From Candidatus Dadabacteria bacterium (GTDB lineage: Bacteria > Desulfobacterota_D > UBA1144 > Nemesobacterales > CSP1-2): 12,622 nt of DNA. Where the stretch lies: positions 1 through 12,622 of the forward strand of contig JAKEHC010000002.1 of NCBI GenBank assembly GCA_022615255.1. The letters are read 5' to 3'. Positions 7,613-12,622 of this stretch are shown piece by piece; position 1 is the stretch's first letter; each line of letters opens with the position of its first letter. The notes under the pieces are model-generated. The model was given only the letters and a program-made list of their open reading frames with translations. It did no database searches and was not told the DNA's origin. The translations under genes were made by a program, and so were the position numbers.

Positions 7613-8083
7613 CTACCATCTATAATGAGCAAAAGCCCTATTGGCTTCTGCCATCTTTTGTACATCTTCTCTCTTTTTAATGGCGCCTCCGCGCCCCTGA
7701 GCCGCATCCATAATTTCAGATGCAAGCTTTTCTACCATCGATTTTCCTTGCCTGCCTCTTGCGGCGTTTATGATCCATCTGATGGCAAGAGATTGGCGAC
7801 GAAATGGGTTTACCTCAATCGGAACCTGGTATGTAGCTCCACCCACCCTGCGGGGTCTTACCTCAATTACTGGTTTTACGTTCTCCATGGCTGCGCGAAA
7901 GACCTCTATAGGGTCCTTCCCCAACTTTTCTCCAACCACCCCAACTGCTTTATAAAAGATGTTTTCTGCTATACTCTTCTTTCCACCATGCATGAGAGAA
8001 TTTATAAACTTAGCCGCCATCAAATCCCCATACTTAGGATCCGTAGAAGTCCTTCTCTTTACGACTGAACCCTTTCTCGACAT
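7613..8083 (-). CDS. rpsG: 30S ribosomal protein S7
   Basis: The 156-residue protein nucleates assembly of the 30S head and contacts tRNA near the E site. The family signature is clear: MSRKGSVVKRR at the N-terminus, KFINSLMHGGKKSIAE (25-40), and RPRRVGGATYQVPIEV (76-91), followed by RRQSLAIRWI. It ends with AHYRW, typical of S7. AAGGA lies 8 bases before the ATG. It starts 15 bases after rpsL and is followed by fusA, the standard str-operon order. In other bacteria S7 represses this operon by binding the rpsL-rpsG spacer. Here the spacer is only 15 bases, so that control site is not evident. Confidence 0.98.
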   Translation of the reverse strand: MSRKGSVVKRRTSTDPKYGDLMAAKFINSLMHGGKKSIAENIFYKAVGVVGEKLGKDPIEVFRAAMENVKPVIEVRPRRVGGATYQVPIEVNPFRRQSLAIRWIINAARGRQGKSMVEKLASEIMDAAQGRGGAIKKREDVQKMAEANRAFAHYRW

Positions 8084-8098
8084 TTTGGCTTTCCTTAG

Positions 8099-8470
8099 TT
8101 ATTTAGGCTTCTTGGAACCGTATTTAGAACGGCTTTTTCTTCTATTCTGTACGCCGGTAGCGTCCAATGAGCCTCTTATAATATGGTATCTTACTCCAGG
8201 AAGGTCTTTTACCCTACCACCCCTAACTAGAACTACAGAGTGTTCTTGAAGCGAGTGTCCTTCACCAGGTATATAACCAGTTATCTCAATTCCGTTTGTT
8301 AACCTCACTCGGGCAACCTTTCTAAGAGCAGAGTTCGGTTTCTTGGGAGTGGTAGTATAAACCCTGACGCACACCCCCCTTTTCTGAGGACAGCTTTGCA
8401 AAGCTGGAGCCTTGCTCTTCTTCGTTAGCTGTTCTCTCCCCTCTTTAACGAGTTGCCCTATCGTAGGCAT
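8099..8470 (-). CDS. rpsL: 30S ribosomal protein S12
   Basis: This is the 123-residue decoding-centre protein of the small subunit. The N-terminus MPTIGQLVKEGRE and motifs TPKKPNSALRKVARVRL (41-57) and PGEGHSLQEHS (68-78) are diagnostic. Lys43 and Lys88, the positions where streptomycin-resistance changes typically occur, are both wild type, as is the PGVRYH loop with Asp89. AGGGG lies 12 bases upstream of the ATG, slightly far. An ATG-TAA pair sits between them and is probably meaningless. This is the first gene of the str operon, about 35 bases after the predicted transcription start. Confidence 0.98.
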   Translation of the reverse strand: MPTIGQLVKEGREQLTKKSKAPALQSCPQKRGVCVRVYTTTPKKPNSALRKVARVRLTNGIEITGYIPGEGHSLQEHSVVLVRGGRVKDLPGVRYHIIRGSLDATGVQNRRKSRSKYGSKKPK

Positions 8471-8509
8471 TTATTACATTTTCCCCTATATATCAAAAAT
8501 TAATCGAAT

Positions 8510-8539
8510 ATTTTAACCATGAAATGCATATGTTGTCAA
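8510..8539 (-). promoter_or_regulatory. str operon promoter
   Basis: On the minus strand a perfect TTGACA (8534-8539) and TAAAAT (8510-8515, one mismatch to TATAAT) are 18 bases apart. TTAAAA one base earlier would give a 17-base spacer. Transcription would begin near 8503, about 33 bases before rpsL. The flank CTTGACAAC matches the beta-helix promoter. Confidence 0.75.
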
Positions 8540-8596
8540 GAATATAAGCGAATTTTGTTGTTGCAAAATGATAATGTCACCTGTATGTAGCAGAAG

Positions 8597-8646
8597 TCCT
8601 CCGGCTTAACCGGAGGATAGCCTTCCACATTTTTCTTAAGGCTATC
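8597..8646. repeat. Tandem hairpins sharing two bases
   Basis: TCCTCCGG (8597-8604) pairs with CCGGAGGA (8610-8617) over a 5-base loop. GATAGCCTT (8616-8624) pairs with AAGGCTATC (8638-8646) over a 13-base loop. The two stems share bases 8616-8617, so both cannot be complete at once. The left flank (TGTAGC, then AGTCCTCC) resembles the REP-like family at 4065 and 8767. Confidence 0.6.
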
Positions 8647-8666
8647 TAACTTTGCCATGAGCCCTG

Positions 8667-8693
8667 ATCTTTGTCGAAGAATCGAACGAAGAT
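8667..8693. repeat. 11-base-pair bulged hairpin
   Basis: ATCTTTGTCGA (8667-8677) pairs with TCGAACGAAGAT (8682-8693) with one bulged A, one G-T pair and a 4-base loop AGAA. It is the longest stem of the spacer between trxB and the str operon. No T tract follows on either strand, so it is not an obvious terminator. Confidence 0.5.
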
Positions 8694-8703
8694 ATTGTAG
8701 TAT

Positions 8704-8723
8704 GGGTTTGAATAATTAAACCC
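8704..8723. repeat. Inverted repeat GGGTTT/AAACCC
   Basis: A 6-base stem with an 8-base AT-rich loop (8704-8709 with 8718-8723) lies between trxB and the str operon. It is short, and its function is unknown. Confidence 0.4.
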
Positions 8724-8766
8724 CTACCCAATCGCGGTTGGAAGCCCCTCCTAACAAAGCCTGGCT

Positions 8767-8782
8767 GAGGTCTTTAGACCTC
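8767..8782. repeat. REP-like palindrome (GAGGTCT TT AGACCTC)
   Basis: This is a 7-base perfect inverted repeat, followed by CGCTATATT, 17 bases after the trxB stop. It matches the layout and flank of the palindrome at 4065-4082 in the same orientation. The arms differ by compensating changes (GACT/AGTC against GTCT/AGAC). Confidence 0.6.
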
Positions 8783-8799
8783 CGCTATATTTCTACCCA

Positions 8800-9753
8800 C
8801 TACTCCCCATGCTCCTCAAGAAATTTTTCGGCATCCATTGCAGCCATACACCCTGTGCCCGCCGCGGTTACAGCCTGGCGGTATCTGTGGTCTTGGACAT
8901 CGCCTGATGCAAACACTCCAGGCACATTTGTTTCGGTTGTACCGTTTTTTGTGATAATGTAGCCCTTTTTATCCATCTCTATTTGTCCCTCAAATATTTT
9001 TGTATTTGGTGTATGACCAATAGCAACAAATACTCCTTGGCATTTTTTTTCTGTGACTTCCCCAGTGTTCACATTACTTATTCTTACCCCCGATATCCCT
9101 TTTTCTTTATCCCCTAATATTTCTACAACAACTGAGTCCCAAATGAACTCTATCTTTTTGTTTTTAAAAGCCCTCTCTTGCATAATCTTTGAGGCTCTTA
9201 ATTTATCCCTTCTATGAACGATAGTAACCGTAGTAGCGTATTTCGTGAGAAATACCGCCTCCTCTACAGCTGTATCGCCGCCTCCAACAACTATAACCTC
9301 CTGACCTTTGAAGAAGAACCCATCACAGGTAGCACAAGTCGAAACACCGTGCCCGAGTAGTCTTTTCTCCGAATCAATGCCGAGGTGCTTTGCCGATGCT
9401 CCCGAAGCGATAATAAGTGTTTCAGATTGTAAGACAGTTTCTCCAGCTATTATCTTGAATGGTCTTTTTGACAGGTCTACTGAGGTTACCTCTGCCAATA
9501 CGCACTTTGCCCCGAATCTTTCTGACTGCTTTCTCATATCATCCATAAGGTCAGGACCCATAATTCCATCTGGAAAGCCCGGGTAGTTTTCAACCGCTGT
9601 TGTTAGCGTAAGCTGACCCCCTGCTTGTGTCCCTTCAAAGACAATTGGGTCTAGGTTTGCCCTTGCTGCGTATAAAGCTGCCGTGAGTCCAGCAGGTCCT
9701 GAACCTATGATTAAAACCTTGTATTTTTTCTTCAACTGCCCTAAATTGCTCAT
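8800..9753 (-). CDS. trxB: Thioredoxin reductase (NADPH, FAD-dependent)
   Basis: The 317-residue protein transfers electrons from NADPH through FAD and a Cys pair to thioredoxin in the cytosol. It has the low-molecular-weight TrxR layout: FAD-binding GSGPAG (17-22), the redox-active CATC (140-143), the NADPH-binding GGGDTAVEEA (157-166) with HRRDKLRA (180-187), and the second FAD motif GVFASGDVQD near the C-terminus. All key residues are present and length is normal. The ATG at 9753 has only a weak GAGAG immediately before it. A longer start is not available because the frame closes upstream. It could provide reducing power for thiol proteins such as the DsbA-like one, but no operon links them. 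Confidence 0.97.
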   Translation of the reverse strand: MSNLGQLKKKYKVLIIGSGPAGLTAALYAARANLDPIVFEGTQAGGQLTLTTAVENYPGFPDGIMGPDLMDDMRKQSERFGAKCVLAEVTSVDLSKRPFKIIAGETVLQSETLIIASGASAKHLGIDSEKRLLGHGVSTCATCDGFFFKGQEVIVVGGGDTAVEEAVFLTKYATTVTIVHRRDKLRASKIMQERAFKNKKIEFIWDSVVVEILGDKEKGISGVRISNVNTGEVTEKKCQGVFVAIGHTPNTKIFEGQIEMDKKGYIITKNGTTETNVPGVFASGDVQDHRYRQAVTAAGTGCMAAMDAEKFLEEHGE

Positions 9754-9783
9754 CTCTCACATTGCCCTATAGGATTTCTAATT

Positions 9784-9812
9784 TATATAACATCGGGTAA
9801 GGTAAGATTCAA
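9784..9812 (-). promoter_or_regulatory. Possible trxB promoter
   Basis: TTGAAT (9807-9812) and TATATA (9784-9789) are 17 bases apart on the minus strand, each matching four of six consensus positions. The predicted start is about 25 bases before the trxB ATG. Confidence 0.4.
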
Positions 9813-9928
9813 GTTATAGAACGTGCCGATTATTATCAACAGGTATTTATAAACGTTTCTATTTAAGATTGTAGATCGAAAAATAGAGGATGTATTCTCA
9901 ATCGGTTCAAAACAAAATATCTTTGCAT

Positions 9929-10780
9929 TTACTTACCAACATTCACCTTCATTACCTCTTCTAATGTCGTCTTACTAAAACCATCCGTCACCTCGAACTC
10001 ATTATCAGCGATCTCTATTTCCTTAGCATCTACAACCTCAATAATTGCTTGATTGCTGCCAAGAAATTGAATTGTTCTTAGAGGATAACCCCTTTCAAAA
10101 ATCTTCCTATATTCCGAACTTGACTCCACATTTGCATCCTTGCCTGAATATAGTGAGCTCAGAGTTTCGTTAACCCTAGATTGGAACTCATTCATTTTCT
10201 TCATATCTATATCTTTATATACATCTACATCTTCTGTAACCCATACCTCCTGATAAAGAGCCCCATCCGTATATATCTTATATTTTGTAGCATCATACCC
10301 TGATATATTTTTCTTATCGGATGTCCTTTCAATTTTCACGTTTGCCTTTATATTTGATTGACTTGCCTCACCCGGAAGCCTGATCCCCTGCTTTTTCATT
10401 TCTTCTTCAATAACTTTTCTCTGTTCCGGTGGCATCTTTTTGAGAGATTCTTCTATATTCTTCTTTGACTGAGCAACAGACCTTTTTATTTCATTGATAT
10501 AATCATTAATCGTGCCACCCCAGTAAAGCCTTCTGGCAGGATTAAAAGCAAGCACCTGATTACTGTTGTAGTCTATAATTAACCCAGAGTTCCCCTGAAG
10601 GGATTTAAGTCTATTTTTTGAAAAATAAAAAGTTGATTTGATCTTTTGATTGGAGGATTCCCGAGAATTGGCTGGAACGCTGTAAATCATTCTCTCGATT
10701 ACCCACTCCGACCACGCTCTGCTTGAGAAGCACAAAAAAAGTAAAATGAGAATGATAGTTATATATTTGAGAGAAGTCAT
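9929..10780 (-). CDS. Periplasmic DUF4412-type protein
   Basis: This protein has 283 residues. The N-terminus is a signal peptide (hydrophobic residues 6-19, cleavage probably after Ala22-Trp-Ser24), so export to the periplasm or outer membrane is expected. There is no lipobox. The rest fits the DUF4412 family: an N-terminal beta-rich part reporting a bound or displayed value, a Met-Pro-Pro-Glu-Gln charged helix (116-131), and ISGYDATKYKIYTDG (159-173) followed by QEVWVTED (177-184). The family has no established function; its beta-sheet fold recalls lipoprotein-carrier (LolA-like) proteins, which is only a guess. GAGGTGA lies 6 bases before the ATG. It is separated from trxB by about 175 bases and probably is an independent unit. 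It is divergent from the ygfZ-like gene. Confidence 0.8.
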   Translation of the reverse strand: MTSLKYITIILILLFLCFSSRAWSEWVIERMIYSVPANSRESSNQKIKSTFYFSKNRLKSLQGNSGLIIDYNSNQVLAFNPARRLYWGGTINDYINEIKRSVAQSKKNIEESLKKMPPEQRKVIEEEMKKQGIRLPGEASQSNIKANVKIERTSDKKNISGYDATKYKIYTDGALYQEVWVTEDVDVYKDIDMKKMNEFQSRVNETLSSLYSGKDANVESSSEYRKIFERGYPLRTIQFLGSNQAIIEVVDAKEIEIADNEFEVTDGFSKTTLEEVMKVNVGK

Positions 10781-10803
10781 TTATTCTCACCTCATATGTT
10801 TTA

Positions 10804-10809
10804 ATTATA
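10804..10809 (-). promoter_or_regulatory. Possible -10 element of the DUF4412 gene
   Basis: There is a perfect TATAAT on the minus strand 24 bases before the start codon. No convincing -35 lies 16-18 bases upstream, so the promoter may need an activator or be chance in AT-rich DNA. Confidence 0.4.
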
Positions 10810-10917
10810 TCCGAGAAAATATTACCATAAGTGTAACGCAAAAATTTTATTAAATATTAATCTAACATCCTTTTTGCAGAATCGAAGTATCCATATCACT
10901 GAGACACCTTGAGAAAA

Positions 10918-10946
10918 TTGTTAGTGATGGTATTTAAAGCTATAAT
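10918..10946 (+). promoter_or_regulatory. Sigma-70-type promoter of the ygfZ-like gene
   Basis: TTGTTA (10918-10923) and a perfect TATAAT (10941-10946) are 17 bases apart. The predicted start near 10953 leaves a leader of about 15 bases carrying AGGAG (10959-10963), four bases before the ATG. Confidence 0.65.
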
Positions 10947-10967
10947 ATTAATAACACTAGGAGTGTT

Positions 10968-12104
10968 ATGGAACTAAATATAAAAAATCCACGGCTTTAC
11001 GATATTCATTCATTAAAAGGCGCCATTTTTGGTGACTACCCCGGGTTTATTATGCCAAAAAGCTACGGCAACCCTTTAGAAGAATATCTCGCCGTAAGAA
11101 AAGGTGTTGGCTTAATTGATCTCTCACACCACGGGAAATTGCGTGTGAGTGGAAAGGAACATTTAAAATTCCTTCAAGGCATGGTGACTAACGATCTTAT
11201 GAAGCTCGGGGAAGGACAAGGTTTGTATGCAACCCTTCTCACAGTAAAGGGTAGAATGCTTACAGATATGAGGATATACCGTGAGAGAGAATCACTATTA
11301 CTCGAGCTAGAGCCCGGTCTTAATGAAAAAGTGAGAGAACTTTTAGTCAAATATAAACTATCATACAAGGCTAATATTGAAGACCTAACCGATACTCACT
11401 GTTTATTCTCCATCAACGGTTCTTATTCTAAGAGTCTTCTTAAAAAAACTCTAGGTGAAGAAATCCCCGAACTAAAGGAATACGAATTTCTCAAAAGAGT
11501 GATAAACGATTCTGAAATCATGATAGTACAAATAAATCGAACAGGAGAAAATGGATACGATATATTCTTGAAGGCAGATGCAGCTAAAACTTTCTGGGAA
11601 TCTTTTATCGAGAATGGAAGAGGACTTGAAATAAAGCTCGTTGGTCTTGACGCAATGGAAACCTTGAGGATTGAAGCAGGCATTCCCCGTTACGGTGTAG
11701 ATATGGATGAGGACACAATCCCGCTTGAAGCCGGACTCCTCAATGCTATAAGTTTTGAGAAAGGATGTTACGTGGGACAAGAGGTGATTGCACGTATTAA
11801 ATGGAGAGGTCATGTGAACTGGTGTCTTGTTGGATTTGAAGTTGAAGGCGACACTGTACCTTGTAAGGGTCATAAAATCTTTCATGATGAACGTGAAATC
11901 GGTCATATAACAAGTAGCGTATTTTCTCCATTTTTTAAAAAAGTGATAGCCCTTGGCTACATAAGAAGAGAGTTTAAAGTACCAGGAACAGCAGTGCTAG
12001 TAAAGCTTAACGGTAATAGTAAATCAGGTAGGATCGTAAAAACGCCGTTTTATAACAGCATGGTGGGCGGTACTGGATTTGAACCAGTGACTTCCACCGT
12101 GTGA
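10968..12104 (+). CDS. ygfZ: YgfZ/GcvT-type folate-binding protein
   Basis: This 378-residue protein belongs to the aminomethyltransferase (T-protein) fold family. The diagnostic YgfZ motif KGCYVGQE is at 265-272, which separates it from true GcvT. In E. coli YgfZ uses tetrahydrofolate to maintain certain Fe-S enzymes (such as MiaB) in the cytosol. Other family features are the N-terminal GLIDLSHHGKLRVSG (48-62), the region FLQGMVTNDL (68-77), and GLDAMETLRIEAGIPRYG (226-243), where substrate is bound. The family body ends near residue 362 (VKTPFY). The last 14 residues, MVGGTGFEPVTSTV, and the TGA are read from the antisense strand of a tRNA-Val gene. Such a tail is a known mark of a frame running into a tRNA. 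It has its own promoter. Confidence 0.9.
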   Translation: MELNIKNPRLYDIHSLKGAIFGDYPGFIMPKSYGNPLEEYLAVRKGVGLIDLSHHGKLRVSGKEHLKFLQGMVTNDLMKLGEGQGLYATLLTVKGRMLTDMRIYRERESLLLELEPGLNEKVRELLVKYKLSYKANIEDLTDTHCLFSINGSYSKSLLKKTLGEEIPELKEYEFLKRVINDSEIMIVQINRTGENGYDIFLKADAAKTFWESFIENGRGLEIKLVGLDAMETLRIEAGIPRYGVDMDEDTIPLEAGLLNAISFEKGCYVGQEVIARIKWRGHVNWCLVGFEVEGDTVPCKGHKIFHDEREIGHITSSVFSPFFKKVIALGYIRREFKVPGTAVLVKLNGNSKSGRIVKTPFYNSMVGGTGFEPVTSTV

Positions 12105-12135
12105 GGATGGCACTCTACCGCTGAGTTAACCGCCC
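12061..12135 (-). tRNA. tRNA-Val (anticodon CAC), CCA encoded
   Basis: A full cloverleaf of 75 bases is read on the minus strand. The acceptor stem GGGCGGT/ACCGCCC is perfect. The D stem is ACTC/GAGT with a 7-base loop. The anticodon stem CCATC/GGTGG (one G-T pair) encloses the loop CTCACAC with anticodon CAC. The 5-base variable loop is AAGTC. The T stem is ACTGG/CCAGT with loop TTCAAAT. The discriminator A and CCA (12061-12063) are encoded. The anticodon reads GTG, a codon often covered by a wobble tRNA-Val(UAC), so this would be an additional isoacceptor. Its 3' end overlaps the last 14 codons and stop of the convergent ygfZ-like gene. It may be cotranscribed with the PUR-domain gene, which ends 69 bases upstream. 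Confidence 0.96.
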
Positions 12136-12203
12136 CAGCCTTTTACCTTATCCTATTTTAAAAAGAAACTGATAAAAACAAACTTTCACACACAGACTCA
12201 ATT

Positions 12204-12434
12204 TCAGAACTCATCTTCAGCGATGAGTAATTTTTCAGCCTCTTCTATTATCTCGCCGAGTCTTTCTCTGAAAACCTTTATCCCACCAAGTGGTATTACT
12301 ATGCAGGATCTCCCTCCACTCAGTTCGGTGATCCTCAAGTATTTTCCCTTGTGGTTTTCCTTAACATCGAAAAAAAACCTCTTCGACTCGATATCAACAT
12401 GCTTGCTTAGATGCTCTTTCTCTGCTTTCTCCAT
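12204..12434 (-). CDS. Small PUR-domain nucleic-acid-binding protein (DUF3276-like)
   Basis: This protein has 76 residues. The core KRFFFDVKENHKGKYLRITE (18-37), then SGGRSCIVIPLGGIKVFRERL (39-59), matches the PUR repeat: a beta-sheet with an aromatic/Lys pattern, a Gly-rich turn and a following amphipathic helix. Bacterial PUR proteins such as the Borrelia one bind single-stranded DNA or RNA as dimers. That role is inferred here; no partner is seen. GGAGGT lies 5 bases before the ATG, a strong ribosome binding site. It is the first gene of a possible PUR-tRNA-Val transcript. One PUR repeat per chain is normal in bacteria; the protein is short compared with the longer Bacteroidetes forms. Confidence 0.8.
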   Translation of the reverse strand: MEKAEKEHLSKHVDIESKRFFFDVKENHKGKYLRITELSGGRSCIVIPLGGIKVFRERLGEIIEEAEKLLIAEDEF

Positions 12435-12487
12435 GCTCTACCTCCACCTCTTTACCTTCGCCACATAAATTTTAAAATCGGGGTAAA

Positions 12488-12516
12488 ATAATAACCCCAT
12501 ACTAGAAAAAAATCAA
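12488..12516 (-). promoter_or_regulatory. Promoter of the PUR-domain gene
   Basis: TTGATT (12511-12516) and TATTAT (12488-12493) are 17 bases apart on the minus strand. The -10 is enclosed in a short inverted repeat, GGGGT/ACCCC (12480-12484 with 12494-12498). The transcript would start near 12481, about 46 bases before the ATG. Confidence 0.55.
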
Positions 12517-12529
12517 GACTTAAAGGTAA

Positions 12530-12569
12530 TGTGCACACACATATGGCGGTTTTCCCTATAATGGGGAAA
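12530..12569 (+). mobile_element. Possible left end of an insertion sequence (tentative)
   Basis: The stretch starts TGTGCACACACATATGG, and IS481-type ends typically begin TGT. A perfect TATAAT (12557-12562) lies inside the inverted repeat TTTCCC/GGGAAA (12551-12556 with 12564-12569). It is directly followed by the start of a frame that runs off the window. The right end, target duplication and transposase body are not visible, so this is tentative. Confidence 0.25.
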
Positions 12570-12622
12570 TGGCTATATCTATGGCAAAAACAATTAAAGA
12601 AGAACGTCTTCGATGGATAGTA
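12569..12622 (+). CDS. 5' end of a reading frame, possibly a transposase
   Basis: 18 codons are visible, reaching the window edge without a stop. ATG occurs at 12569-12571 and in the same frame at 12581-12583. The predicted peptide from the second ATG is MAKTIKEERLRWIV, which vaguely recalls the N-terminus of IS481-type transposases; that is memory, not a demonstrated match. Neither start has a well-placed ribosome binding site: GGGG is 2 bases before the first ATG and 14 before the second. With the TATAAT at 12557-12562, transcription would begin near the first ATG. This is too short to call with confidence. Confidence 0.35.
   Translation, partial: MAISMAKTIKEERLRWIV

Noticed and set aside
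8084..8098. S7 autoregulatory site between rpsL and rpsG
   Set aside because: The spacer is only 15 bases, too short for the structured site known from E. coli, and no hairpin is visible.
8474..8490. ATG-TAA minimal upstream frame before rpsL
   Set aside because: A two-codon start-stop pair in AT-rich leader sequence is expected by chance, and nothing shows that it is used.
11472..11906. Minus-strand frame of 144 codons
   Set aside because: It is antisense to the well-supported YgfZ-type gene, with no ribosome binding site or family signature.

Overview
The window comes from a Gram-negative-type bacterial chromosome of moderate, fairly low GC. The str-operon order rpsL-rpsG-fusA-tuf, the DUF4412 periplasmic protein, the YgfZ-type protein, the PUR-domain protein and the very large secreted beta-helix protein together suggest a deltaproteobacterial (Desulfobacterota), Dadabacteria or similar uncultured lineage. 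This placement is inference, because no 16S or other decisive marker is present.

Layout, left to right. Positions 1-2879 (minus strand) hold the first 959 codons of a giant secreted right-handed beta-helix protein with Pmp-like GGG[IV] repeats. It runs off the left edge inside a Pro/Thr-rich linker, and its own promoter lies at 2948-2976. Positions 2880-3188 hold that promoter plus short inverted-repeat elements. A membrane-anchored DsbA-family protein (3189-3947) follows, with an altered active site (Ser-Phe-Phe-Cys). It is flanked on both sides by copies of the same inverted-repeat family. Positions 4128-8470 (minus strand) are the str operon rpsL-rpsG-fusA-tuf, extended by a short ribosomal protein L33 gene (rpmG). 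A strong sigma-70-type promoter sits at 8510-8539. A hairpin-rich spacer (8590-8790) separates it from trxB (8800-9753) and from a DUF4412 periplasmic protein (9929-10780), both on the minus strand.

On the right, a YgfZ/GcvT-like gene (10968-12104) is the only complete plus-strand gene. Its last 14 codons and its stop lie in, or start just outside, a tRNA-Val(CAC) gene encoded on the opposite strand (12061-12135). Upstream of the tRNA, on the same minus strand, is a small PUR-domain (DUF3276-like) protein with its own promoter. The last 54 bases begin another plus-strand reading frame, possibly the left end of an insertion sequence.

The core is translation machinery (S12, S7, EF-G, EF-Tu, L33, tRNA-Val), surrounded by thiol/redox genes (thioredoxin reductase, DsbA-like), an Fe-S-repair-type protein (YgfZ) and envelope proteins. 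I see no defence island, prophage or CRISPR array. The most notable points are the sharply different codon use of tuf compared with its operon partners, the Ser-for-Cys DsbA-like active site, the sense/antisense overlap of ygfZ with a tRNA, and families of short palindromic repeats.
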